Part shown: piece by piece, positions 24,259 to 38,200 of the stretch
How the letters are laid out: every line of letters starts with the position of its first letter
Position numbering within the stretch: the stretch's first letter is position 1
NCBI GenBank assembly: GCA_013396525.1
Contig: VWYX01000617.1
Span: 73,857 to 137,856 of the forward strand
Direction: 5' to 3'
Origin: Chaetorhynchus papuensis
Lineage: Eukaryota; Chordata; Aves; Passeriformes; Rhipiduridae
Length of the DNA stretch: 64,000 bases
Translations under genes and position numbers: made by a program
Notes under the pieces: model-generated
Told to the model about the DNA's origin: nothing
Database searches by the model: none
The model's input: the letters and a program-made list of their open reading frames with translations, nothing else

Positions 24259-26639
24259 ACATTATTTGGTTACACCATGCACACTTCAGTCAAGGACATT
24301 ATCCAGATCTGGAACAAGCCCCAAAGGATTTTCATCCTTTAAATAACAAGATTTTGTCATTTTGCTCTATGTATAATTTTGCTTCCTTAAATTAAGAGGC
24401 ATTCAGTAGGAAACTTTCCAGAACCCTCCATCATTCTAAGCTTTAAAAGAGCACCTATCAATCTGAGTAAGTACAGAAATCTGAGATACCTTTTCATATT
24501 AATAGTCTGGTGTACAATTTGTGAACTGCCTGATGATTTTCAATCCATGTATTATGGTAGTTAATATAGGATGTATTTGTTTCCACAGTTGATGGCTGTG
24601 TTTCAGTAACAGAAAAGCAATCCATCTGAGCAGTTTTCTTAAAAGTCCTCTCACTAAATAAATGGCAAGTCTATTATAAATTCCATAATTTTAAGCTAGG
24701 CTGTAAATTTATGATCTCTTGGGGCCTTTCTGTGTAAGTTTTTCCTGAAGAGAGATTGACTTAGTCCGTATCAGCAGGATTTTTTTTTACTAGTAGATCG
24801 ATGCTGTTATTCTACAGCTCTGCAAATGGATGTTGCTTACCGTGTCCTGTCTTGCTGCTGTAAGATTAGAAGGCTGGCATCAAAGAAGATGAACATTTAT
24901 TGGTTTTAGGTTCAGTTTTGCAAAGCACAATAGTAATGGGAAGTATGACATTAGTGAAAAATGGTGGGGCTGAAAATAATGTGGAACTCGATGGGAATTA
25001 AAGAAAAAATTTAATATGAGAAAAAACAGAGTAAGAAATGGTTACAGTTCCGTCTGTAACCAGTCCTTTTTAAGTCTTTATTTCTAGGGCAAGAGCATTA
25101 GATGACAAAAGTGTGAGATCTCAGTGGTGTTGTACATAAACATTTCTTTCCTCTGAAGCTCCAGACAGGGGCTGGAATTAGAGCCACTGCTTCTGTGTAC
25201 GTGTGGGATGCAGCCTTCCTTTGGCCATAAGAGCAGGTAAAATAGTGTACATGAGGGTCCTTGTGATTCTGTCTTTCAGCGTTCATGTGCGTGGGACAGA
25301 GGCAGAGTGCAGAAATTGTGCAGGTTGGAAAGAGATTTTTTTTCTCCTTTCTGCGCATGGTGACGAGTTTTACGTAATCTGTGTCAGAAATAAGTTTGGT
25401 CTGGGATGGAAGCTTCTCAAGTGAAAGGTTAAAATATCAACATCCTTAGAACCTTTGTGGTCTCTGCATGCTACCTGTAATTAAATAATAATTAAGAGTG
25501 GAGCAGTCCTACTTCCAAAATGCTGAGTGACAGCAAGAGCAAGTGTACTTTGCAAGGAGCTTTCTGGGAACTGCTCTTGGGGCTTCCATTCCTGATTTTG
25601 TTGTGGCATCGCCCCAGGACCCTTGCTTGAGCACCGTCTCTTATCCTATTTCCCACCCATCTGTCCTTCAGGTTTCCAAAAAGGATGTATTGATCATTAT
25701 ATTTTTGCTGTTACAACTTAGATATGCCCTTCTCGACAGCAAAGGTCTCTGTCCTGTGGGCCAAACCCTCAAGGAGCTGGATAGACTCTGACACCTTGAG
25801 GGAGCCAAAAAAATGCGACTCTGGTACACTCATCTCAGGATAGTCAGGGCATGGTTTGCATCCTTTAGCTTGTGTGAAGGACCTGTCCCTATAATATGGA
25901 AACTAATTTTTTTCCAAACAAACAGAAATAATAAAACAGTTTAGTCTCACTCATGTATGCAAAAATGTTTTAATAGATCTAGTGCTGCATGATTAATGAT
26001 GATGATGTGCTTTAAATTTCTGGTTCCATTAATAAGGTTGTGGCTTGTGTAAAATAAGATTAACTCCTTCAACATGCAATATCAATAACAAGTTAAAAAA
26101 TAAAGTGGATTTTTTCGGTCTACAGCATCTTGAAAAATTTAGCTGCATGCAATATAAAATCTTTAAAAAATATTCTGTTTAGGTGTTCAGCACTTTACTA
26201 CTTTTTATAAAACATAGATTAAATGAAAATAAAGTCTTGTAGAAATACTGGTAACAATTATTGCATAAAGAGAATTTCTATTTTAGTTTATGGTGATTTA
26301 TTTTTACGAAATTGTTGTATATACAAGACTGAATAGATTTATATACACACACATCTTAAATTTCCCATAGAGTTACATGTTAGGTAGGTTGATTGTAACT
26401 TCTTACCTAAACAGTAGTGATTCAGGTTTCCTGTGCTAGTGTTCATATGGGTGAAAACAAATGTTAAAAAGCTGAAAAAGTTAATCTTAGAGCACCTTTC
26501 TGTAGATTTCAGAAATTTGCTCATATGACCTTGTTTGGCTGTCAGTGCTATTGCTGAGGTGGTTTCTGTGGAGCAAGCCTGTGTTTTCAGGTGGGTGAGC
26601 AACTCACTCCTGCATTTCTGCTGCTTTTTCACCTCAGCT

Positions 26640-26980
26640 GGCTCATCTAGAGCCCAGTTGCACGTTGCTGCAAAGCAAACTGCACAAAGAGCGTGTAGAT
26701 GAAGCCGTGACAGCGCAGAAAATTGAAAGGAGGGATGATGCGGTGTAATTAGCTGTGTAAAGCTCCGAGGGCCTCTGCCAGCAGACTGAGAGTGGCTCTG
26801 TAATGGTGCTCAGCCCGTGAAGAACTCATTGAGCTGAGAGCAGGGGTTTGAGCCCTGGCTCAGCCTCGGGCCTTGGGCACCCAGAGTGATGGTCAGCCCT
26901 GCAGGTCAAGCTGCTGAGCTGTGTCCCACTGAGCCTGCTCAGGGTGGAAATCAGCAGCTCAATTGTGTCTGCCTTAGAGG
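26640..26980. other. GC-richer block, possible regulatory element
   Basis: The composition rises clearly above the surroundings. A segment near 26736-26775 combines a GATGCGGTG CpG context with TAATTAGC, a homeodomain-type motif. There is no open frame of note, no CR1 similarity and no splice signals. It could be an enhancer-like conserved element or simply a GC island; nothing in the sequence alone separates these. Confidence 0.15.
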
Positions 26981-29900
26981 CAGAAATATCAGAGTTTGAT
27001 TTAGACTCCAGAAGTGTTCAGGTCTCAGCACTTGCCATCTTGCCCTGCTCTATGTTTTAATGACAAAGCTTTAGCTGGACAAAAGTCAGTGGTGTCTTGT
27101 TAACACTGATAAGCTCTGTAGGAAATGTAAAGGTAAGATATAAAATAAAATTGTAGTTAAGTTCTGGTTAAATGATTTAGGTGCATTTTTATTTTTATAA
27201 AATGCTGTAAAATTTTACTGTGTACTTTCGTTGTGCTTCAGGTAGACAAGTGATTGGAATGTTCACATATTTCTGTGCTGTCTTTAAGGGTGCAGGTTTC
27301 TTAATGCTGTATTTGTCACTGGTTCAGATTCTAAATCCCTTCATATGAAACACAGCTGTGAATCCTGCTGGGGTCAGTTGAGTATTTCCTTCATTAAGGT
27401 GCTACTCAAGATAAAACGAGGTAATGGAATCTCGTCCTTCACAAGTAAAAAGGTTTCAATTTGATACTGCAACCCCCACATTTTTAACGTTGTGCTGAGG
27501 TGTGCTCTGCAGTATTTACTGGCTAATTTACAAAGCTCTGTAGTGCAATTTTGGTAATCAGTGGTATTTACTTTTGATCAAAACTGCCCAGAAGGAAAGC
27601 TTACGTATCGGGAAAAGCATAAAACAAGTTGAGAAGTATGTTTCACTGAAAGTAATAAACATAAACACTTTGTTTAAGTATCTAGAATCTGTAGAAGCCT
27701 CTTCTGTGGAGAACAATGCCAGATAATCTCATGTGAAAATAAAACACAAAGTTGAATGAATATTTTTAAGTTTTTTGTAACTTCATCTCTCCTCCTATCA
27801 ACTTATATTTCTGACTTTTCCTGCTTTTTAAAACTTGTTCTATCATCTTAAGTTCTTAAGAGTTTATTCTTTGCTAAAACTTAAACTTTTTACTTTTTTT
27901 CTCTCTACACTTTTCCTCCCTTTATTAAATTTAAGAATGCATTCATAAATATAATTTATAGTGACCTTTGCTTTTCAGTTTAATCCTCCACATAACTGCT
28001 TACTATTGTTTTAGTTCTAATACAGGTTGTTAAACTGTCTTGCAGTAGAGATGGTATTGCAGAGACTGAGGAAAAAGTTGAAGAAAATCAGTGTTATCTA
28101 GAAAGTAATGACACACCTAGACTTGGAGCATCTTCTTGGTTGCACAGCTATTTGTGAATTCTTCTGCTTGCTCCTACATTTCATGATAGTTGTTCAGAAC
28201 ATTAAAATCTGATTCTTCCTAACCACCCCACATAAATCTATCCTTTGAAAGAAAAAATTGACTTTAAGAAAAGAAGAATGTGTTGCCTGGGAGAAATTGA
28301 AGTCAGTATGTATCTCAAACCAGATACTTACAGATTTTGAAGAAATTTCATGTTAATATGGTATGCCTTCATAGGGGGTTTCAAAAAGCAATCAAGCAGG
28401 TCACTGGCCTTAATATTTTTCAGCTTTTCCTTCTTTGTGGTACAAGAACCAAAGTTTAGGCTGTGCCTGACAGACCAGTGGGTTCTGAGCAGCAGGCCCC
28501 GTTTTTCAGAGATGAAAGCATCTAACTTGTAGGCAGTTTTAAAACCTACTGCAAGTAGTTTGCTTTTATGAGTGTTATCTGTAAGAGTAACTCCAGAGAT
28601 GGGAACTTGCAAGTTTATGGGTCACAGTAATTCCCTAATTCCAATCAGGAGACGGGTTGTTTGTTGCAGAAAAGGTTAAAACAATAACTTTGTGACTCAT
28701 ATTTCTACAGTGTGCTTCTACAAGGAAAATATAGAGGTCCAAAAAAGGCCATTTCAAAAAACATCACAAGATGAATCTCTCTATGAGAGGCTTTTGAAAG
28801 CTTCAAAATTTTTCAAATATTGCACTTTCCAGTATGGTCTGTGATTTTCTCTGAAATTTCTGCTGTTGATTTCTAATTTAAGAAATGGTAATGTCTTTAT
28901 TCTAAACCATGTGTAGAGAGTGATTGTATAAAATTCCTTATTTTTTTAATATTTGTCTTAACAGTTTTCACAATACCATTCAATAATTGACTGGGCTACC
29001 CACTTTAAGATGCAGACCCTAAAGGATTTCTAAAAGCTTTGAGAATTGTTTCCTGCCACTTTTAATAACTTTCTAGTGTATCATATTAATTTATTGAGAA
29101 AATCTTCTTTCTGGGGCCAAATATATTGGTTATTTCCATCTGCATGTGTTTTTCAGCTGCATTATTCTCTGGTATATGTAGTGTCAAATACCTTAAGTAC
29201 AAATATTGGTGAAATAAAAGAATGGGTTTGAGTTCACATTTATTCAAAAGATTACAGTTGCTGAATGCATGCAATCTAGAAATGTTAATAAAAGGCATCT
29301 CATCTCTTCATTCTTTCTTCTCTAATGCAGAAAAACCCTTTAGTTCTTAGTTAAAGGCACATCACTTAACCTGTTTCATACTGCAGTCCATCCTCTTTAT
29401 TCTGTTTGTAAACACAAGTTTACACACCAAACTTTTTTTGACATGTGAGATTGGATTTATCTTTCTTACCTTCGGTACCTCCAACAGGGATGTCAACGCT
29501 CTAAACTCTTAACCCTGGATTCCCTTCTCCAGACAGCAGGAAGCTTTAGGAATTTTTAACATATTGGGCAAAGCAGGTAGATGAACTGCAACCCAGAAAT
29601 GCCTGTCCACCTCTGATATCTAAGCCTAGGTGAAATAAAGCTCTGCTGCAATTTTTAAAATCCTTAGTATGCTTATTATTATGGGCAGATAATTCAATTA
29701 TTTGAAATCCACCCAAATATTCAGGTTGAGCATGAGGCTCAGGGTGAGAATTAGCAGGTTTGGACACTGGACTTTAGGAAGCTCAAGAGCAACATCATAA
29801 TATTCTCAGAAGGCAGAAGACAGAGGATGAATGTCTTTCCAAGTTTTGTTGCCACACTATTTTGTGCCTGTCAGTTTGCTCCTTCACATGTTGTGTCTGG

Positions 29901-30488
29901 AGTTCGTGGTGCCCAAAGACAATGTAATAAGGGTTGCTAGCATGGGGTTTTTTAATCTTTTTAGTACTCTCATGACCTTTTATTTTATGTAAAAACAATC
30001 CCTTTTATTTTCCTTGTGTTGCTGCTTACATAAAAGTTTAAGATAGAGGAAAATCATGAATGGAAAGATAAATTGGCACAGTATCTTTTAATTATTTATT
30101 ACACCTGCTCATACTTCCTAATCCACTGTCATCCTAACCTTTTGTGTGAAAAAGATTCCAGTACTGATAACGAAGAATTTCTCTTGAAGTTGACGGAATT
30201 TCATGTGTAGGAAGATGCAAATACCTCCAGCCTCCCTTCATCTGGGTGATGTTTTTCCTGATCCCAGAATGGCTGATCTTCACTGAGCCTGGTGGTGTTT
30301 TGCACTGACCAGGCTGGTGGCTTTCCATGGCCACTGGTTAACCCTGCCTGCCACTTTGTTCAAGGTGCAGGTGACAGGAGAAAAATCAGCACATGGTGTT
30401 GTCACCAGAGATCCTTAAAATTTCTCCCATCCTTGAAATGCATGGATGCACAAAGTAACACTCAGCAGTATGAAAATTACCTTCGTTT

Positions 30489-30501
30489 CCCCCCCCCCCC
30501 C
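30489..30501. repeat. C homopolymer run
   Basis: Thirteen consecutive C following CGTTT. A second, shorter C run (eight bases) is at 40860-40867. Long C runs are rare in A/T-rich DNA and are prone to length errors. Confidence 0.8.
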
Positions 30502-32539
30502 ATTCTTTCTCTTTTGGTGTGCAATCTTCTCTTTACGGGGGTTTGGAAAGGAAATCCTGAATCTGTTCTTTAACATATAATTTTGGTATCTAAAAACAGC
30601 ACTTGGGATTAGCAGGCTTGTCAGAAAAACAAGAATTTAGATGTTCAAAAAAATCCTCAACAATCCACCCCCAGCTTTTCAACTGTGTCAGGCATTATTG
30701 GCTGTACACAGCTGCTGTAAGATGAAGAGAGGGGAAATGCACTGGGAAGCAACGGTGTTATTTTAAGGACACAATGAAAATAATAGAATCACCCAATCTG
30801 CTTTGTATAAAGTGGTTTACACGTTCTGCAAAGAGATGAAAATGCATGCTGATCTCATATTTAGGCAAGTGTTAATTACAGGCTCACTGACAAGATCAAG
30901 CCTCTCAGAACTTGTTTCTTTCTTTTGGTTTTCTCTAAAAGCCAGAGCAACTCTGACTTGACTCATCCTCTTCTTTCTCTATCTCCACACAGATATTAGT
31001 CTGCTTTGTAAATCAGAAATTAAATGAGATATAGCCATCTGACACTAATAAATGATTTTTATGAAGGCATGGAGACGGCAATCTTTATTCCTGACAACAG
31101 AAAAAAATTGTCTTCTTCCTGATTCCATTCTTTCAAAAGTATTTTTGTCTGCCCATATTTGCTATTTATGGCAGATGTAATTATCGGGTCAGGGTTTTTT
31201 TGTTCTCATTGTCTGTTTTCTGTTCAACCTTTGTCCACTTTTAGATTGTATGAAGCTACAAATGAAAGAATAAGTTGTTATAATTTAAAATGTCTTATCA
31301 TGGTGTATAGATTTATTTCAAGTGCTTTGGTTGTGAGTGCCTAATAATGCCCTTTATAAATGCTGGCAGGTTTTTTAGTACCTGCTGATCATGAAAGCTT
31401 AATTTTAAAACTTCTTAAGGAAAATAACCTGCATAATAAAAAATTGCAAAATTGACCTCCAGGTTTTGACATAGTCAGAATTATTACTTTAGTTTTGCAA
31501 ACAAAATTTGCTCTCTGTCTGCTTCTCCTTCTCTTTTGGTGTTAACAGTAGAAGATTTTTGTGGTCTTCCATTGAGCTTTCATTGCTGGTTCCACAGAAG
31601 GCCATCCTTGGTCTCCCTCAGCCCCAGTCAGTTTGGATAACTCCATCCTCTAGTTCAGGTTCAACCACCAACCACAGGTTATCTCCTTACTCCAGGGTAT
31701 TTTCTGGAATCCCCTTAGTGACAAATTATCTTTATGTACGTGTAGCCACCAGCCCAGGCTCAAGAATGGTGAATGTCTGCTTTACATCTCCTAAACTCTC
31801 TTCTCATTTCCTTAGTGGGAGCTATTTTTAAAACCTCCTACCTTATCTGTTTGTCTGATGTACACCACCACACACTATTGTTCCCTTCTTTTTGTCATGT
31901 CTATGTGTACAGCTGGATATGGGTGCACGTAAAGATACACAAACATTAATTGAAATGTTGGGGAGAATTATGGGAATAGCAAGCAAAACGACACTAGCTT
32001 CTGAAGTATGTTTAAGTTTCGAAACAAAACACTCAGGAGCTGAGTTGAAGTTCTGTGTTGTACATACATGACAATTAAAAGCTCAATTTTCCTACACCGT
32101 GTGTGGCTTTGGTTGCATTTGCAGTGTGAGGCCTGCTCAGAAACCCAAGGTACAGAGACCATCCTTTCTTCCTCCCTCTTCTGCTCAGAGAGATAATATT
32201 ATGAACGTGGTCAGAAAACAGAGCCTTCTATGACCACTCAACTCAAAACTTTGACACTTTCATATATAAAGGGAAAGTATTTTATTAGACGAGTGTCAGG
32301 ATTTCAAGTGTGAGTGTTTGCCAAGCACCAAGTAGAGTTTCCCAGAGAATGTGGCACTCCCTCTTGTCGGTGTGCTGTGATACAACCTCCAGCATGACCC
32401 ATCACTCTATATCAGAGAGCATCCTACTCAGGGAATGGTTCAGCTGATGAATGACAGGTTGTGGGAAGAGTGAAGCGTTGGAATACCCAGGAAAGTGGAG
32501 ATTCCTACTGTAGGCCTATACCGGATGAGGTGATACTGA

Positions 32540-32950
32540 GGTGAGCAGATTCAATCTCTGCAGGCAACACTAATTACAGCATGTCCGTGGTTTCCCTGGA
32601 ATCCCCACTGTTTCTGCAGCTCTGCGTGTCGCACGTATCAGGTGGGAATTCACAAGGCTGTCTGCCTTTGTGAGGTACCACACCATGCAGGAGGGGAGCA
32701 GCAGTGCCTCTCATCTCTGCTGAAGTACTCACAAGACAGCAGAAGAAAAATAATATTACTGAGGAGGGTGTCTGTAGTCCTCCAAGGGAAAAGGTCCTTG
32801 TGAAATGTGCTCCTTGTGCTGTAATGGTGCTGAGGAGGAGGCAGAAGCCTCCCCAAGACCTGTACCACATACTTCAGCCTTGGTAGTCCCCAGCAGTGTT
32901 ACTGTGGTGTAGCTTCTTAATGTCTATTTCATGTTAAGCAATAAAATACA
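32540..32950. other. GC-richer block of unknown nature
   Basis: Overlapping open frames occur on both strands (98 and 72 codons on minus, 60 on plus) with no recognisable domain. The block is followed at about 32940 by an AATAAAATAC motif on the plus strand. It could be an old, unrecognisable repeat, a retrocopy remnant or unique DNA. I found no long terminal repeat boundaries or target-site duplication. Confidence 0.3.
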
Positions 32951-34235
32951 ATTCTAAGTGTCTTAAATTTTGGTTATAACTTCTTTTTTTTTATTATTAT
33001 TTATTTTAATGGAGTCTATATACTATTATGCCTACTATTCTAGGAACAATATCTAAATAAAATATTTATACTGAATCTCTATGTGTGATATAGAAACACT
33101 GGTGATACGAGTTAAAAAATTATACTTCATATACAGTAGCAAAATCTAATATTTGAATCTTGCCTCCCAAAATTTCAAATATATCACTGAAACATTTGGT
33201 TAAAGTTTGAAAGAAAAGTTGATGTTAATCCCCTGTTATTTGACATATAAATATCCTTTCCATGGCTGTGATCCTTTTCCTCAGTTCTTTTTCTACTTAT
33301 ATTTTCGTGAATTTGGGTGATGTAACAACTCTATGATACTGAAAATGATCATGTACAGTTCAGCAATAACAGGCCAGACTTATTTTCTTCTACAAGAAAA
33401 GGATGAATGTACAATAATTTAAAAAACAATTCGCTCCAAAGTTGAAAATTCCTTCCACTCCCTTTCCAAATAACACAAACAAATGCATGCTTGCAATGTC
33501 TTGTTTATGAAAATGGGAAATATGCAAAATATGGAAGCAACAAAATGAAATCATGTGGTTTGATATATTTCCATTTCATTTTTCTGCATGAAAATGCAAA
33601 ATGCCTCCCCCTTCTGCCGCAACCTCTTATAGTTGGTTTCCATCTGTTACAGAAGTTGTCAAATACATGTGAAAAGTCTCCCAAGTTTCTGGTGTTCATG
33701 TTTTTATTAGTTCTTCATCTTTTGGAATTCATCTGTGTCTAATCTTCCTCAAGTATTATAGTGGTGCCAAATATTGCCTCCCAACCCTATGCATTTCAGC
33801 ATTTACGTAGGAAGTAATAGCTGGTAAATTGCAGGCCTTTCTAGTGCTTGGAAACATTGTAGGCTTTTCTCCCTTGAATATTAAAGTTTTTCCTTGTATC
33901 TGCAGTTTTGTTGAGCTAAGCGTGTGCCATAAGAGCATCGTATATTAGATTAAAGGTGTATTTATATAAAATGCAGCAATAAAGGTGCATGTAGACATTT
34001 GTAAAATATGGAGTGGGACAGACAAATCTGATAAAATTTATATTTTAAAAAAATGTGACTTGGTATTTATCTTGGGAAACTATCAAATGCTATGTTCCTT
34101 AATTTCTGGAATTGGGAGAAAATGAAACATTCGACTACTATCTTTGCATTTTGAACTCAAAGTGTGGAATTAAATTTCCGGGGGGGATCTAAGCAAAGGC
34201 ATGTGGTACCATGAAAAAAATGCAATATAGACTTA

Positions 34236-34262
34236 AAAACTGTCCTGATAAAGGACAGTTTT
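34236..34262. repeat. Perfect 10-bp inverted repeat (hairpin, 7-base loop)
   Basis: AAAACTGTCC at 34236-34245 is followed by the loop TGATAAA and then its exact reverse complement GGACAGTTTT at 34253-34262. An A run follows within ten bases. The stem is far too short for a microRNA precursor and has no continuing arms. It is most simply a small inverted duplication. Confidence 0.8.
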
Positions 34263-34494
34263 CTTAAAAAAAAAAGGACCTAGAAAGTAAGTCATGATAA
34301 AGAAGTATATAAAAGAAGGAAGCTCACGGGCATGGATATTGAAGTATTCTATATAGCCTTTCTTATCACTGCACTTTATTATTGTTTAACATGTTGAGTA
34401 TGATGGGTACCTCGTAGCTGTGCTCTGACAGGTTTGTTCATCATTGTTCATTTCACAGTTTGTGAACACCATTTGTTTTTCCTTTTATCCTTAG

Positions 34495-34519
34495 ATGAAG
34501 CTGCTGACATACAGTGCAG
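34495..34519 (+). other. Candidate 25-nt micro-exon (speculative)
   Basis: A good acceptor (a pyrimidine tract ending TTTTTCCTTTTATCCTTAG at 34494) is followed 25 bases later by CAG|GTATTA. The enclosed segment is ATGAAGCTGCTGACATACAG plus TGCAG. In the frame that starts with its first base it encodes MKLLTYSA; read from the preceding G it gives DEAADIQC. Both are open. Twenty-five bases is not a multiple of three, so inclusion would shift a frame unless the neighbouring exons match. Strong acceptors occur by chance in T-rich DNA, so this needs transcript evidence. Confidence 0.12.
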
Positions 34520-34822
34520 GTATTATTTCAGGACAGCGGCAGGTGAAGCCAACCCAAGCATTATCTGATGCTAAAAGCTAATCCTAAAGCAGGTTTGCTA
34601 TCTGCTTACTTTTTGTGTGGGTTTAGTTTATTTCAAAGCTGCCAGTGCTGGTGTAGGCTGGCTCAGAGAAAGTGTAAGTATTGAGGATGCTTTTGTAAGT
34701 GCTATGGGATTATGTTAGGGACAGTGCAGGCAAGGCAGAAGAGAAAGGTGCAGCTGTTCCAGCTTCACTCTTCCTTAGTTATGGACCAGCCCTCAACCTG
34801 GGGAACTCATTTCCAGCTGTGA

Positions 34823-34845
34823 ATTTTATTTATTTATTTTTTATT
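34823..34845. repeat. (ATTT)n-like simple repeat
   Basis: Imperfect iterations of ATTT within TTTTATTTATTTATTTTTTATTG. Simple low-complexity DNA. Confidence 0.7.
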
Positions 34846-35256
34846 GTAGACCTTGCAGGACCTCAGCTGTATGGAAAAGACTGTGTGACTTCAGGCAAAG
34901 TCTTGTTCTTACTTTGGAAGTGTTTGTTACAATTTGGAAATAGAGCATTTTTATGGCTTGTTCTGAAAATTTAGTATCATAAGCTATTCCAAATCCTATC
35001 AGATTTGAAAGCAGTTGGTATATTTGTTCTTTCTATTTTTGTCCTTTTTTTTAATTTTTTCTTTTCAATGTTTTAGTCTATCATCTAAAATGTGTGCAAC
35101 AATAAGAAAGGTGATTGGTTATCTCTAGGAGTGTATAAATCCCCAATGCAGGCAAGTCCACAGAAAAATAGAAAGGAAATGCAGCTGATGAAATTTAAAT
35201 AATATCAAGAACAATGTCTTCATATTTGGGTGATTGGAGATAATGTACTACCTGCC

Positions 35257-35296
35257 AAAAAAAAAAAAAAGAAAAGAAAAAAAAAGAAAAAAAAAG
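35257..35296. repeat. A-rich (AAAAG-like) low-complexity tract
   Basis: An A run interrupted by regularly spaced G residues, ending in AAAAAGAGTGG. It could be the decayed poly(A) tail of a plus-strand retrocopy, but the 300 bases before it match no element I recognise. Confidence 0.8.
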
Positions 35297-38200
35297 AGTG
35301 GAAAAATATAACTGCTTGTGCAGTTGTTTGAATTTGCTTTAAACACAACTATACTACCTCTGTCATCAGTTCATCAGTTCAGTTGTATTTCCTAAATTTC
35401 TTATCAGTGCAGCACTGCAAATAAAGAAATTCACTCTTGAATAAAAAGTATTATAGGGGCATTTGGAGTGTTTTTATGTCTGTATATGTTTTCAGATTGG
35501 GAATAGCTGCAGAAATTTTTTGTGAGCTCTCAAGAGGGGTTTCCAGAGGTATGTTTGGTGTAGCACACATACATTGCATGGCATAGAATGGATAAGTTGG
35601 TGGGCAGAGCAATCTGTAATGGAGTTTTAGACATTAGGTAAACCATACAGTTGTGAATGCCTGGCTGGTCTTTCCATTTCTTGCAGGACAGCAAACAAAG
35701 GGTTATCATAAAACATTCTCAAAAATGCTTCTCTATAAAGGAGAAAAATCTTTAAGGTGCGTTGCTATGCATTTATCCTTGAAATGGTTAAGAACTGTAG
35801 GAAAGGGAATCTTCACAGCAATCCTCAGTTACTTCCTGTTAATCAAACAGCCACACTAGTGGTTTCAAGTGCAGAAGTTTCCTTCCTTGAAGCACTTTTC
35901 CCTCTTACTGTTAATACTGGTGCTGTAACAATTAAGTTTATTTCTGACAAGTGTTGCTTTCAGAGCTGGAGTGCTGCAGACATGAGGAGAGCGTTAAGCA
36001 TCCAATGTTCCAAATGACTATTGAACACTATCTGGGGAAATTTGGCACAGCCTAAGAGGGATAATGAACTAAACAGAATAAGTTATTTTTGTAAGAGAAC
36101 AAGGTAATTTTGTTTTCGTATTCCCCTCTCTTCTCATTCTGTTGCTTCCCTAGCATTTGTTTTTTGAAGTTCTTTTTATTTTATTTTTACAATGAATTTT
36201 GTTCTCCTTGACTGCAGCAGGGAACAGACCGGCAAAGTGAAATGTTTCTGTCCACTCTAGTGGGGTTTGGGTTAGGATCTGTGTTTGTTAGTAAAGAATC
36301 CCACTAGGCCGTGCAAACGTGTATCCAAATTTAAATTATGCAGCTCAGCACGTCTGTAATTTACAAGTATATCCGCTTCAGGGGAGAATTTGTATGTGCA
36401 CACCTTCCTGAAGATGTCAGAATGTACTGATTCACCACAGGTATTTATTTGTTGACCACACATGTTTTAGGATCTGCCAGCTGATGAATTTCTGCAAGCC
36501 TCCGCCTCTGAACTGAGTAGATATTATTTCAAAGCCGCTTTTGTTTTTATTTATGTTGCAGCTGGAAATACAGCAGAGGTAGAACAATGAGCCTGGCGTA
36601 AGTGACACCATACAAATGTGAGAAGGAGCCACGATCATTCGTGGAAGATGGAAAGAACATGTAGTAGAGAAAGATATATAAAGTAAACTCCTCATATGGA
36701 TAGCTTAATATGCCTGCTTTATTTTTTTAAAAGAATTCAGAGTCCCAACTGTAAAAAGAAATACTGTTTTACTCTGTTGAGAAATTTTCCTTAATTTTTC
36801 ATGCAAATGGGTATATAAGCTTCAGTTCAAGATAGTCAAGTCCCCATGCTCAGGAATAGTATAGAGCTGATTTTGGGATCCACACAGTCACCATTGTGTG
36901 GCCCCTTGTGAGCCCTGGGCTGCAGTGTGTGTTCTAGAGAATTGTCCTTCGTGCAGCTCAGGACGTGCATCCTTCTTTTTGGTCTTTCAGGGTTGCGTTT
37001 TGAAAATGAGTTGCATATTTAAAGTTGATGGAATATCAAGTGGCTTTCTAATGCAAACTTGAGAAAATTCCAAACAAAAAGTATTTATTTGGTTCTAAAA
37101 GCAAATTAATGAAATGTTAGATGCGAGAGTACCTAGGCAAATGGAATTTACAAGGGTTCCAAACAAAGAAAAAATCTTAGGCAGGTATTTACATTTATAG
37201 CAGAAAACTGAATATGTAAATGAAACTATCTTGTAATTGCTGTCTTTTAATTTTTAATTGATAATTTTTTTAATGCTTCAGGAATTGTGTAATTTTGCTT
37301 TAATATTTCATTCTAGATTTAAAAGGTGATATCAATTATACCAATAATTCAGAAACATAGAAGTATAGAAGTCAGTAGTATGTAATATTATGTATGCTGA
37401 TGAGAGTTATATCCAGTAAAACCTGCACTAAAATCACTCAAAAAAAAAGGATAACTCAAAATGTTTTTAGCAAAAAAAAAAAAAGCATGAAAAAAAGTCA
37501 TTATATAAAGTTTTTTGTTTCTTTGTTGTTTTGTTTATCTATAACAAGTCAAATAGTTCCAGTTTTATTTTAAAAAGCTAATTTTTAATGGAAAGTGTAG
37601 GGGATACAAACACGTTCCTCAAAATATATGACTCAATGAAATTAGGATTTGGGGGAAATCCCAATTTTTCACTAAAAAATCTCATCATTACTTTCAAAAT
37701 CAGCAGACATATCCATTCTTACTTAGCCATGAATAGGGAAGATTTTAAGGGACACAGATATGACTGTTTCTAAATCTGTAAGGTATGCACCACACTGAAA
37801 GTTCCCAAGCTAAATTATTCTACCTTAGTCCATCTTCATGGGGTTTTTTTAGTAGCACAGATTATTGGTTGCTGCTCCTTAGAAGACTAATTAATTGTTT
37901 CAACTGGGAAACATTCTTCAGGAGGCTTGGTCATTATTATTCTCTGAAGAATGTGAAAAAACCCTGTGTGAGAAGTTTAGTCATGTTTATTTTGGCATTT
38001 TGCATTAAAGATGGATAAGAAGTGTTCCTGTCTATCTCCAGTAATCCTACATTAATAGCTCCATGGGGAGTTGAATAACATTTTTGCCCATATTTGATTT
38101 GTGCTAATTCCTGAAGGCTTATCAGTGTAGTACAGCATCATATAACTTCCAATCTCAGTATATTTTCTTTTTAGCTTTTAAACTACAAGATATTATCTTT

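Noticed and set aside
34236..34262. MicroRNA precursor
   Set aside because: A 10-bp stem with a 7-base loop and no extended arms is far below the ~22-bp duplex needed.
35257..35296. Poly(A) tail of a processed pseudogene
   Set aside because: The sequence upstream has no mRNA-like open frame, no AATAAA at the right distance and no visible target-site duplication.
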